From: Lingula anatina
Taxonomy: Eukaryota > Brachiopoda > Lingulata > Lingulida > Lingulidae
Assembly: GCF_001039355.2 (NCBI RefSeq)
Contig: NW_019775434.1
Coordinates: forward strand, 362,462-407,862
Direction of reading: 5' to 3'
DNA length: 45,401 nt
How positions within the stretch are numbered: the stretch's first letter is position 1; each line of letters begins with the position of its first letter. Of this stretch, positions 30,171 through 41,310 are shown one piece after another. The translations under genes were made by a program, and so were the position numbers. Under the pieces are notes generated by a model that did no database searches, was not told the DNA's origin, and saw nothing but the letters and a program-made list of their open reading frames with translations.

Positions 30171-30405
30171 TCAAGTGGGGTCAGCCATATCTAATCCACG
30201 GACTTTTTAGACTTAAGAATGCATTCAGAACAGCAGACTAATAGATCTGAGGATCAAATATGATGACCAACTAAAAAGCTTAATTTCGCTTAATTTCAGA
30301 TTAGACACTGAATACATTTCCCACGGGAAATAAGTGACGAGCATTCAAGTGGGTCGGCCATATTTGACCTGCGGATCTGTTAGATCACTGATCTGAATGC
30401 GCTCT
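30171..30405. mobile_element. MITE family B: inverted-repeat element with an adjoining third arm
   Basis: 30217-30270 (gaatgcattcagaacagcag...) is the reverse complement of 30350-30405 (...gatctgaatgcgctc), giving a foldback of about 190 bp. A third arm at 30171-30231, beginning ttcaagtgggg and overlapping the left arm, is a direct copy of the right arm. It looks like a tandem or nested pair of related elements. No coding sequence. Confidence 0.65.
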
Positions 30406-32477
30406 AAGTTTGTTGGGAACAATTTCCAATATATTTCCAGATATTTGATGCAGATCGAAGGGGTGAAATTTATCAGTTATCTGTTGAATACATGACAAAG
30501 AACTATCCTCATTATTTTTTCTAAGGCCAGTTTTGATTCATGTCATGACGTTTTGAAAATGCTCAAAAGCTGTAAATCTAGTGGCTATATATCTAGACAA
30601 ACTACTACAAAACAGTACAGTAAGCTAAAGAAAAGATACGTAATTATTGTGGAATCATCACCAAAAAACCTGTTTTGACCCAAATGTAAGCAGAAAAAAA
30701 CATACAACTTTGGCCATGCCCAATAATTACCATACAGCTTGGTAACCAAAAGGGAATATTTTCACCAGTATTGGAGATGTTTCACCATAAAATGCGCTTC
30801 AGAGAGATTTTATTTCTTTTCAGTGTAAACTTGATGTGGCCCAGATGGGAAAGTTCTTTTATAATTCTATTTCAAACAGACTAACAACATTCACTTCCTA
30901 CATTTTATAGTTTCGTCCGCCACAGACAGAGAGCATCAAATCCCAAACCAACAACACAGCTATAAACGGATCTACCATTTGACTTACATACAGATAAAAT
31001 AACATTTATAAGCTTCAAATAGTTTCATACAGCGAATATGATGTCAGGATAAAAATGATAACTTGGTTCCAATTCACATGTCCAAAATTTAGAATTCTAT
31101 ATAATTCAAGGGTTTTGCAGATAGCTGCAACCCCTAACAAACTATAGTGGAAAACTTATAGGCTGCGATTCCAATTTTAAATGCTACATACACAGTTGAA
31201 AAGTTTTAATTACATTCCACATAATAATAATAATCTATGACCTTTCTTACCTAATTATAATAACATCCCATGATGCAACAGAATTGTGATGGATGACAGA
31301 CATGAGCCTAGGTTTAAAAAAAGAAAAAAAAACTCTGAACATTTATCATGGTACCCAACACCTAACCAGCCGGGGTCTGGGGGCTGCCCATCAGAACTGA
31401 ATTTAAAAATGCAGAATTCCACGTTTTTGCAGAAAAAGCAGCTTAGGTATTGTCTGACCTAGTAAATTTTTAATATCACTCCCTAGTGATTGTTTTACTA
31501 AAGTCATTGAATACTTTGCCAAAAACACTTTTGAAAATTTAAAAGGGGTATGAGGGAGAAGGCTGTATTCAAACCATCCAAATTACAATGTGCAACATCA
31601 ACATTCAAATAAAGAGGGCACTGAGAACGGCAAGTACTTTGGTACATGATAAAACAATCAATTTCAAACTGATTGCAATCAAGGTTACGCCCATACTCCA
31701 CTGCACCTGCCTCTTGGCCATGGATATTTTGGTTACAATTATAATAGGGAGCTGAGATATATTTCACATTATTTTCCTCAATTTACTTCCCCAGTGGTAG
31801 TAAATAATAAATGGGGGGGGGGGGGGTGTAAACATTCATGTAGCTTGAAAAGTCATGCACACAAATTTGCTTGGGGACAGATGCATCACAATGGGACCGG
31901 ATCATGCACGCCCAGAATAGGAAGCTGAGTGAATGTAGCCAAGTTTGCTAGCTATAGACACAGACAGTTGTCTGATAGCATCTCAAATCTGTACAAGTCC
32001 AAAAGAAGCTTGGTTCAATGAATATTTGCACAGCTAACAACATAACCCTTTTATCTTAAATGTCAATGATTCTGGACATGGAAACCTATTATATTTTTTT
32101 CTCCAATCCCGCTGCACGTCTGCCTACAGAGATTGGCACAGGACACAGGTTTTAAGTAGACTTACAAGTATTAAAACATAAGACTCGTGTTAAGGAGACC
32201 ACTGAGCTGAATGGCAGGCCAGTCAGCTAAGGTGAAGTAGTATACTTGGGTTGTTTTAGGTAACAATGTGAATTCATTATAAACATTATTATTAATTTGT
32301 TCAAATAAATTCTACTGTATGCATCAGTGAATTTAAACAAATGCCAAATGGCATACAAACTATTATGCTATGCTAGCTATATGAGGCAGGGAAGGAGAGA
32401 TTGACAATTCAGGAATAGATTCTAACTGATAAAATTATTATCAGGGCATCATGTAATCCTAAACTCAAGTGCAAAAT

Positions 32478-32480
<3 letters not shown>

Positions 32481-32530
<50 letters not shown>

Positions 32531-32618
32531 CACGCACACACCACAAACACATGTACAGGCACCCATACACACACACACACCACACACATAGGCACGTGTA
32601 CACACACACACACACACA
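32481..32618. repeat. (CA)n microsatellite cluster
   Basis: Pure ca repeats followed by interrupted CA-rich sequence. The Cys-Val minus-strand open frames here are artefacts of this repeat. Confidence 0.95.
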
Positions 32619-32881
32619 ACTCAATTACTGATAATCTAATGTCTTGCAAAAGACAGCAATTTTTTTCTTTCTTGCTTAATTAGGTGTCAAGGCACCTAAG
32701 CCCTCTCATAAATGAGATTCATCCTTATACTCGCAGTCCTTTTTAATTACTAAGAAAGAGTACATTGGGCTGATTGGATATGTCACGCCATCATCTCATG
32801 AATGCAAATGGAAGGTTTCTGATTATAATATTCCTAGAAAATGTACCCTTTCCCCTCTTTCTTTTAAACCTCCTTCTTCTC

Positions 32882-32914
<33 letters not shown>

Positions 32915-32926
32915 CCCCTCTCTCTT
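32882..32926. repeat. (CT)n microsatellite
   Basis: Nearly pure ct repeats; the Arg-Glu frame on the minus strand is an artefact of it. Confidence 0.92.
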
Positions 32927-33168
32927 GCACAGTGACACACATTCATTCCATCACACAAAAGAAAACCAAGATTTTGACAACATTTATGGACTGCACTACC
33001 ATAATAACAACATGAGAGCATTTTTTTTACATTCAAAACAAACGAAAATTATTCTGCTAGAGCAAAATTAATAAGTTGTATCTACTGTCCTGTGCTTTGA
33101 GTTATCTTAACTGGACACTTGTGGAAATTCCAGTCAGCAAAACAAAACTCTTGACTTTTCAAGCACCA

Positions 33169-33724
33169 TATTCAGGCCTAACCAACTACCAGACTCGGCA
33201 CATAAGGATCCTGAATTAACCGGTATATCGGACCACACTACCCGTTTTCAAAGTGTGTGTCAGTTCGCATTTCGGAGTATCATACCCCAGAACAAATTTT
33301 GTAGCACGACTGCGGGCTCATCCACGCTCGACTGAACAACCTGAAACTGTACTCTTACTTTAGAGTACTCTATTTTATTGTCTCTATGGGGGTATATGGG
33401 GACTTTACGACATTTGGTTTGAATGTTTTAACCACTTTTGATAGGGCTTTTTTGCATTGTATTAGATTAATGTGGCAGTCTAAGGTTCATCTAGGTGGCT
33501 TTCAAATTCATGCACCCGGTTTTAAAATCATATAGCGATTTTATGACAATCGTTTACTATCCAATCAAGGTGACAGCCGAGCGTGGGCTCATCCTGTCGG
33601 TGTTTTGGCTGATACTCTGAAATGCGATCTGACACACACCTTGAAAACGGGTAGTGTGGTCCGATATACCGGTTAATTCAGGATCCTTAGGTGCCGAGTC
33701 TGGTAGTTGGGTAGGCCTGATATT
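33169..33724. mobile_element. Foldback element with arms of about 115-122 bp
   Basis: The left arm (33169-33290) and right arm (33611-33724) are near-perfect inverted copies, sharing tcaggcct, ggatcctgaattaaccggta and ccacactacccgttttcaa in inverted order. The spacer is about 320 bp and itself contains a weaker inverted pair (gctcatccacgctcg / gagcgtgggctcat). No transposase is present. The high arm identity suggests recent activity. Confidence 0.9.
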
Positions 33725-34380
33725 GTAACTGCAACTGGAGGTGGAGGGGGGGGGGAGAGATTAAAAGTCAGAATATTTCTTTGTTACTATAAAGGGCTTA
33801 CATGAATGAGCCTTCAGAGATGGCAATGTTTTGCAAGGATTGATACAAAGTTTGATATTAAACATAAAAAGCAACAACTTTTAAACTCTTATCGACACTA
33901 TTGCTTTATTTCCAATCCTGCCCCAGGACTTCTACATCTTAATATCTACCAATGATTGAGGTGATGTTTTCTTTACTACTGTGTTGTTATTGGACAAGAT
34001 TCTTCACTGGTTGTGATGACATGTTCAGGATAGACAGACAATCAAAAGGAAAAGAAGTTATTATGATTTAAATTTAACATGGGTTACCTATTGTTTTTTA
34101 TATTGATTTTTGTATTATTTTTCTCCCTTGGCAGTGGTTGGTACTCTAGTTTCTCCTTCATTCACTTGCATAAATATTTCAATGCCAGTGTTTTTAGCAT
34201 GGACTAATAACTGTTCGAGTTGAAAAGAAACTGAACTTTCTCTTGTTCTTCAGCCAAAAAGACAATTGCCAGCAAATAATAAGTTTACTGCATATAGGGG
34301 GATACATGAGCCTTGGCATGACAAATATCAAGAAAAAACATCATATTATGAGCTCAATCAGCAACATTATGAGGCTAAGA
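33725..34380. other. Non-coding spacer
   Basis: AT-rich with a poly-G patch at about 33748-33755. Open frames starting near 34243 run into the duplicated block and show no domain. Confidence 0.45.
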
Positions 34381-36264
34381 CCTTTTCATGTTTTCATAGA
34401 CTGTTGCAATTTTCTGTATGTTTCATTGGATTGCCTTCTAAAGGTCATGTGCTGTATGCAGACATCTTCAAGTACGAGAAAACCCCACACCCTTGAAATA
34501 ACATCCTCAAAGAGCCACCCAGAATTATGCTGTAAATGTAACCCTGTGTCTTAAGTTTTCTTCAGTGGCTACATTAATCTATTGGGCTAAACTTGTCCCA
34601 AAACTTTCCACATATCTGTTAGTGATTAGATAAAGTGTGGAGGGGAGGGGGGGGGGGCGCCTGATTTATCAAGAAACCAACAAAACTCTGTTGAAATCTT
34701 GACAATATGTGCTCATCATTTTAGTTGAAAGGTACTCCTGCAACACTACACCAGATCCAGACACGATTTCGGGTTACAAAAAAAGAGAAAAAATGGCTCA
34801 GTGGCATTAAGACAGGGTTCAAGCTTCTAATTAAGGCCCCTTTTAGCTCTGAATAAAATCGTGCAACCCCCTCCCTGCGCCATCTTTCTTACTCATCAAA
34901 GCAAATTTTTTTCTTGCATTAAAAAATCCTTTTTGGGCCATCTCCATTTTCCAATGCAATGAAACATTATTGTGTTCCAAATCTTTGAAAATGAATGGCC
35001 TCTTTTTCAGTAGTAATCACTACATGGGAAGGAGCAGTATAAACCAGGTTGAAAGTGAGGCTGACATATTCATTCTCATTTGAGACACACAGAGAAATTA
35101 CCAATATTTGCAATTGTTAAGTTTCCAAGCCCTGAAAATGAAAAGCTGTGCTGCATTCAACATAAACCAAAATTAATAGTCAATTACTTCCACTGCCACA
35201 GAGGGCTTATAGATATAATGTTACTCGGTGTTAATCATTTTTGTATAATGAACACTTTCATGTTCATAATGTACACTGTCACTGGAAGCCTCTGGTGTAT
35301 AAACTTCAATAAACTTAACAGTACTGTAATATGGGTGTCACATATTTAGTTCCTTCTCAAAAATACTTGAAGCAATGTAATCAATTTTTCAGAGAAACCA
35401 CTGTTAATTTGCTGGTACAATGTTTATACTGTTACACTTCAGGTCTGTTACACTGTTTGAACTACAGTTAAAATATTTATTTATATATATATGTATGGTG
35501 GATTTTTAAACACATATAAAAAGTAGACCTGTTGAATTTAGTAAGGGATGGTGAATGATTGCATGGATGGATGAAAGTACACGGTGGTTGACCATGTGGG
35601 TAAGGGTGGGTAGATGGGTGAAAGCATATGGGAGGTTAGATATATGGGTGGTTGACCATGTGGGTGTGGGTGGGTAGCTGGAAGAAAGCAAATAGGTGGT
35701 TGGGTACTAGTATATGGGTGGTTGACCATGTGGGTAAGGGTGGGTAGCTGGATGAAAGCAAATGGGTGGTTGGGTATTTGGATGGTTCATCTGGTTGACA
35801 GTGGGTAGACGGGTGAAAGCACATGGGAGGTTGGTTATTTGGGTGGTTGACCACATGGGTGAGATGATGGGTGAAAGCAAATGGTTGAGTGTGTAGGTGA
35901 GAGGGGGTACGTGGGTAAGAACCCATGGACAGTTGGGACAAAATATGAGCCTGTGGATAGTTAGGTACTAGTACACAGGTAAAAGAGGAAAAAGAGAGTG
36001 AAAACTTTTTTCTTTTTTGTCAAGTCTCCCTCTTATCCCTTGAACTATGCAAAAAAACACAGCAAACAAGGTACCCCATTATCCCTATCAGTTCACTTTA
36101 AAAGCAAGATGAATATCTTCTCTTCAGATTGTCAAACACAAATACATGATGACATCCCACCTTTTTAACCCAAGTATTATAGGTTCCGTTATTGTATTTT
36201 ATCTCCCAAATTCCAGATTCCCCAAGCTTTGGAGTTCAATCCCCTGACACCATAAGTAATGTTA
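34381..36264. repeat. 1.9-kb duplicated block, copy 1
   Basis: This 1,884-bp block is nearly identical to 36266-38215, offset 1,885 bases and separated by a single N at 36265. It contains a poly-G run and the TGGGTGG-rich minisatellite. No real gene is seen; the repeated 89-codon frame at 35080-35349 has no domain. Confidence 0.95.
35520..35930. repeat. Minisatellite of 64-70 bp units, copy 1
   Basis: The word ggttgaccatgtgggt recurs at 35586, 35650 and 35720, within imperfect units of gggtgg, gaaagca and tgggaggtt. The His/Pro/Thr-rich minus-strand frames are artefacts of this array. Confidence 0.88.
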
Positions 36265-36265
36265 N
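36265..36265. other. Single undetermined base at the duplication junction
   Basis: The N lies exactly between the two copies of the 1.9-kb block, consistent with an assembly join. Confidence 0.95.
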
Positions 36266-38215
36266 CCTTTTCATGTTTTCATAGACTGTTGCAATTTTCT
36301 GTATGTTTCATTGGATTGCCTTCTAAAGGTCATGTGCTGTATGCAGACATCTTCAAGTACGAGAAAACCCCACACCCTTGAAATAACATCCTCAAAGAGC
36401 CACCCAGAATTATGCTGTAAATGTAACCCTGTGTCTTAAGTTTTCTTCAGTGGCTACATTAATCTATTGGGCTAAACTTGCCCCAAAACTTTCCACATAT
36501 CTGTTAGTGATTAGATAAAGTGTGGAGGGGAGGGGGGGGGGGCGCCTGATTTATCAAGAAACCAACAAAACTCTGTTGAAATCTTGACAATATGTGCTCA
36601 TCATTTTAGTTGAAAGGTACTCCTGCAACACTACACCAGATCCAGACACGATTTCGGATTACAAAAAAAGAGAAAAAATGGCTCAGTGGCATTAAGACAG
36701 GGTTCAAGCTTCTAATTAAGGCCCCTTTTAGCTCTGAATAAAATCGTGCAACCCCCTCCCTGCGCCATCTTTCTTACTTATCAAAGCAAATTTTTTTCTT
36801 GCATTAAAAAATCCTTTTTGGGCCATCTCCATTTTCCAATGCAATGAAACATTATTGTGTTCCAAATCTTTGAAAATGAATGGCCTCTTTTTCAGTAGTA
36901 ATCACTACATGGGAAGGAGCAGTATAAACCAGGTTGAAAGTGAGGCTGACATATTCATTCTCATTTGAGACACACAGAGAAATTACCAATATTTGCAATT
37001 GTTAAGTTTCCAAGCCCTGAAAATGAAAAGCTGTGCTGCATTCAACATAAACCAAAATTAATAGTCAATTACTTCCACTGCCACAGAGGGCTTATAGATA
37101 TAATGTTACTCGGTGTTAATCATTTTTGTATAATGAACACTTTCATGTTCATAATGTACACTGTCACTGGAAGCCTCTGGTGTATAAACTTCAATAAACT
37201 TAACAGTACTGTAATATGGGTGTCACATATTTAGTTCCTTCTCAAAAATACTTGAAGCAATGTAATCAATTTTTCAGAGAAACCACTGTTAATTTGCTGG
37301 TACAATGTTTATACTGTTACACTTCAGGTCTGTCACACTGTTTGAACTACAGTTAAAATATTTATTTATATATATATTTATGGTGGATTTTTAAACACAT
37401 ATAAAAGGTAGACCTATTGAATTTAGTAAGGGATCATGGTGAATGATTGCATGGATGGATGAAAGTACATGGTGGTTGACCATGTGGGTAAGGGTGGGTA
37501 GATGGGTGAAAGCATATGGGAGGTTAGATATATGGGTGGTTGACCATGTGGGTGTGGGTGGGTAGCTGGATGAAAGCAAATAGGTGGTTGGGTACTAGTA
37601 TATGGGTGGTTGACCATGTGGGTAAGGGTGGGTAGCTGGATGAAAGCAAATGGGTGGTTGGGTATTTGGATGGTTCATCTGGTTGACAGTGGGTAGACGG
37701 GTGAAAGCATATGGGAGGTTCGGTATTTGGGTGGTTGATAGGGTTAACATCTGGTATAGATGGTTGAGAGCACATGGGAGGTTGGTTATTTAGGTGGTTG
37801 ACCACATGGGTGAGATGATGGGTGAAAGCAAATGGTTGAGTGTGTAGGTGAGAGGGGGTACGTGGGTAAGAACCCATGGACAGTTGGGACAAAATATGAG
37901 CCTGTGGATAGTTAGGTACTAGTACATAGGTAAAAGAGGAAAAAGAGAGTGAAAACTTTTTTCTTTTTTGTCAAGTCTCCCTCTTATCCCTTGAACTATG
38001 CAAAAAAACACAGCAAACAAGGTACCCCATTATCCCTTTCAGTTCACTTTAAAAGCAAGATGAATATCTTCTCTTCAGATTGTCAAACACAAATACATGA
38101 TGACATCCCACCTTTTTAACCCAAGTATTATAGGTTCCGTTATTGTATTTTATCTCCCAAATTCCAGATTCCCCAAGCTTTGGAGTTCAATCCCCTGACA
38201 CCATAAGTAATGTTA
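36266..38215. repeat. 1.9-kb duplicated block, copy 2
   Basis: At 1,950 bp it is 66 bp longer than copy 1. Most of the excess is an extra minisatellite unit near 37715-37785. Scattered single-base differences give roughly 1 percent divergence by eye. Confidence 0.95.
37425..37900. repeat. Minisatellite of 64-70 bp units, copy 2
   Basis: Same array as in copy 1 with one additional, more diverged unit containing gttgatagggttaacatc. Confidence 0.88.
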
Positions 38216-38444
38216 ACCCCTATTAAATTTGGATGTAGGTATAATCTAATGCAACTGGAAAAATACCTGTGAGGAAAATTCTATAACAGCCTCATGACTT
38301 CATGAGTAAGGTCGCCCTTTCTTTCAGGCTATGGCAGCCTTATTTTGTGAGAAATATCTTAGCAAACTGAGGGAAATTGGTTTCTCAACATAGAGATCCA
38401 ATCAAAATACACACTTACCTTTATTAAATAGTGGTGAGCTTATG

Positions 38445-38596
38445 AGGAGCTTATCATAATAAGACAAATTAGTTTAACATCATGGTGGCAATGGGTGGGA
38501 CAACATGGAGATTAGATTGGCTTCTACAGTCAGCTTATCATAATAAGAGAAATTAGTTTAACATCAGTGGGTGGGACAACAGGGAGATTAGACTGG
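38445..38596. repeat. Imperfect tandem duplication around a cttatcataataag palindrome
   Basis: Units at about 38445-38520 and 38531-38596 share agcttatcataataaga, aattagtttaacatca, gggtgggacaaca and gagattaga in order. The second has lost about 10 bases. Confidence 0.8.
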
Positions 38597-39269
38597 ATCC
38601 CTATGATAAGCAAACCTTAATCAATTTTCTAAAATAACGAGTACAAAGCTTAGATGTCACAAGTCACAAGTGAAGTGCATCTTCAGATGCACTTCAGTGA
38701 CAAAAAAGGTCACTTTCTGGGATGCTATTACTTCTTCCCCATGAATCTTGACTTTCAATACGGCCAGTTTTTAGAGGTTGATTATACAGTGCTATATTGT
38801 AAGTATCTCAGCTAAAATTTGACTTCTGTCAAGTGATCCATATTGCCATCAACTTGGAGACCTACTGTAAAGAGCTATAGCTTTTAAGAGTTCAAGGTTA
38901 TCACACATGATAATATTTAGAAGAAAGAGTCTTCCAATTTAATTATAAAAAAGATTGATTTTTGTATTTCAAATAGAAAAATGATTGAATAAGAGCCATT
39001 TTCATTAATAAAGCATAATTGGCTTTTTCTCATTCAGCACTTGTAAGGACACAAAAAATATTTCTTAGTAGTATTGATTTTGCTGAAATGGGAGACCAAA
39101 AGGCTGCTGTTACTTCAATAACATAATTTTACCAAGAAAAATCAAACGATCTGAAAGAAAGACTAAGACAGTGATACATAATGTTCACAGGGCTTTGCAT
39201 TGTTAAAAACCAATTTGTAAATGACACAAGACCAACATGATAATGTATGCAGAACTCCTGTCTGATCCA

Positions 39270-39312
39270 ATAAACACACACATACACACACACACACACA
39301 AACACACACACA
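39270..39312. repeat. (CA)n microsatellite
   Basis: Interrupted ca repeats. Confidence 0.88.
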
Positions 39313-39531
39313 AAAGTATTTCAACTGCAGCATATTAGCCATTTTTAGCACATACTAGACAGATATTAGTAAAGACAAAAGTCACTGTACTGAGAAAAAG
39401 CAGAAATCAGTTTTCTCTTTTAATATTTATACTCATAAACACATATTAAGTGGAGGACCAAGTAAGTAGTGTGCTCTCTATAGATTAAGGATTCATTCAC
39501 ATACAACCTACACTATCATACAAGCTACAAC

Positions 39532-39688
39532 AGGACTCTTGCTGAATGCAATCAGATTAACAATAAAACACATTTTTTCCTGGCACTGAGTAGAATACAG
39601 AAAAATTGTTGATTATATGAGTACATTGGAAACAAGTTTAAGGGAGACGGGGTACTATGTTAATCTGATTGTATTCAGTGATAGTCCC
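39532..39688. mobile_element. Small foldback element of about 157 bp
   Basis: aggactcttgctgaatgcaa with cagattaac on the left is mirrored by ttaatctgattgtattcagt with gatagtcc on the right. The interior is about 95 bp and non-coding. It abuts the family A MITE that starts at 39694. Confidence 0.75.
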
Positions 39689-39693
39689 CATAG

Positions 39694-39915
39694 AGTAAGA
39701 GTGCATTCCCAGAGATTTAGATTTAGATCGACCTAACTCCCTGGGAGTTCACGCTAAATTGCAGTCAGCCGAGCGTGCACCATAGTTAATTACCCCCTTT
39801 AATACAGCTTTTAGTAGGCGGGACAGACATTTAAGCCTGTTAAGCTGACACCAATCTAGTGAGACTCCCCAGGGAGGATAGATCGATCTAAATATCTATG
39901 GGAATGGGGTCTTAG
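39694..39915. mobile_element. MITE family A, copy 3 (inverted)
   Basis: Contains cctaactccctgggagttca, gttaattaccccct and agcttttagtaggcgggaca, the same landmarks as 17840-18040 but in reverse-complement order. The ends aagagtgcattccca and gggaatggggtctta are inverted copies. Confidence 0.78.
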
Positions 39916-41170
39916 TGTGCAGTCACTAATACTATAGATTCATTGTGAACATATCCTGACAGTCTACTACATGTATTTGGTTACACTATATTTATAGATT
40001 AACACACCCACTGTCTTTTTTACTATACAGACATTCTAAAAATATAGCATACACACACTGCTACTAAGTGGAAAGCAGTTATGATCAGCAGGGTGCAGGA
40101 TCTTGGAAATGTGGTTTTCATGTACAGTATAGACAGGAAATAGCATAATATTTCTCTCTCTATCTTTCTCTCTGTAACTCTCTCTCTTTTTCTCTCTCTT
40201 TCACACATGCATGCAAGAACACAAACCTTCACTGGCAAACACACAATTTGACAAAGACATACCTTCAAAAACTCTCACAAGACAGACACATGCAGTGTTT
40301 GGTGGGTAAGGGGTCCTACCCCAAAGGAAATTTTGTAAAAAAAATAAATAAATAGTGCATTTTGGTGACATCAGAACACAGGAGAAATCAGAATTATTTC
40401 ATATCAAATATGACCATCTTTTTCCAATGGCACAAGAACCACATACAACTGATTTTGACTATTTTATAGAGAATTAGCGTTAGAGTGCACTGTATACTTT
40501 ATGTTTTCACGGGCAACACAAATAAAATATTCTGCATATTTTCAACACCCCTACATTGGCCATACCCCCAACAAGACAAGTAGAAACAAAGCATATATGT
40601 AAGACATTCATCAAGATGTTCCAAGTGAAACAGAATAAGTGAAGCCCTTCTTTTATTATGTTTACTGGAAATAAGGTATCCTTTTCCAATATTTAAACAT
40701 TCCTACGTCAAGAAAATTGTCAGATTTGTGAGCAGGCAAGCAAATGGGTCTCTGTTATTTGTGAAAAACTGGATATAAATACACACACACACATTCAAAC
40801 ACCCACACACCCACTCACACACGTGCGCGCACGCGCACACACACACACACCTTCATACAAAATGGTTGGAAGGTCTCCCCAGCAGAACTATTTATCATCC
40901 CAGAGAGGCAATGAAGCTTAGACCATCAGTGATAATTAATGTATCAGACATAGTATTGATTGCAGCCAGTTCCTTCATCTTGAATTGATATCCCAGGCTT
41001 GTTATTCCAACAGTACTCTAAGATTTGCATACCTATCTCCCACTAATGTACCTGAAACTATACAATGAGGAGCACCCACTCAGTGGCAAAGGTGCATGTA
41101 TACCGATCCAAGATCATAAACAAGTTATAGTCTCAGAGAAGAATTTCATCAGCTGTGTTATGTTATAAGA
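39916..41170. other. Non-coding spacer with microsatellites
   Basis: Contains a CT-rich tract at 40152-40202 and an interrupted CA/CG tract at about 40779-40850. No gene is recognised. Confidence 0.5.
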
Positions 41171-41310
41171 ATGAAGTAATTTTTCTTCAGTCAACAGCTT
41201 AATATTGAAATAGCCTCATTCCCTGATGAAAATGTCCTGCTAGACATCGAAATATTGGAGGTAAACACCATTTCAATATTAAGATGTTTACTTAAGAAAA
41301 ATTACTTCAT
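41171..41310. mobile_element. 140-bp inverted-repeat element with a hammerhead-like core
   Basis: The ends are inverted copies (atgaagtaatttttctt at each side, and cttaatattgaaat inside). The centre reads CTGATGA at 41223-41229, then ATGTC-CTGCTA-GACAT able to form a stem, then CGAAA at 41248-41252. CUGAUGA, a stem, then GAAA is the conserved layout of the hammerhead ribozyme. The flanking TATTG...CAATA can also pair as a third stem. Stem I is not convincing, so activity is uncertain. Confidence 0.55.

Larger units (their letters stand above)
30406..33168. other. Non-coding spacer or intron
   Basis: AT-rich, with a poly-G run at about 31813-31826, a long (CA)n tract at 32481-32526 with further CA-rich sequence to 32618, and a (CT)n tract at about 32882-32926. 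The 87-codon minus-strand frame at 31504-31767 shows no domain. Confidence 0.45.

Noticed and set aside
31504-31767. 87-codon minus-strand frame as a possible missing cyclase exon
   Set aside because: It contains none of the C1a motifs (DIVGFT, GDCYYC, FDVWSNDV) and no coding-like composition.
32409-32649. Cys/Val-rich open frames on the minus strand
   Set aside because: They are translations of the (CA)n microsatellite and have no other protein features.
35080-35349. 89-codon plus-strand frame present twice (also 36965-37234)
   Set aside because: Its duplication is explained by the 1.9-kb repeat. No domain, no start context and no splice support.
35506-35941. His/Pro/Thr-rich open frames on the minus strand (and their copies at 37391-37892)
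   Set aside because: They follow the 64-70-bp minisatellite. Unit lengths are not multiples of three, and the frames differ between units.
34700-36250. tRNA-like word gttcaatcccc near 36235 as a tRNA or SINE
   Set aside because: The T-arm does not pair properly and no A box, anticodon arm or acceptor stem can be built.
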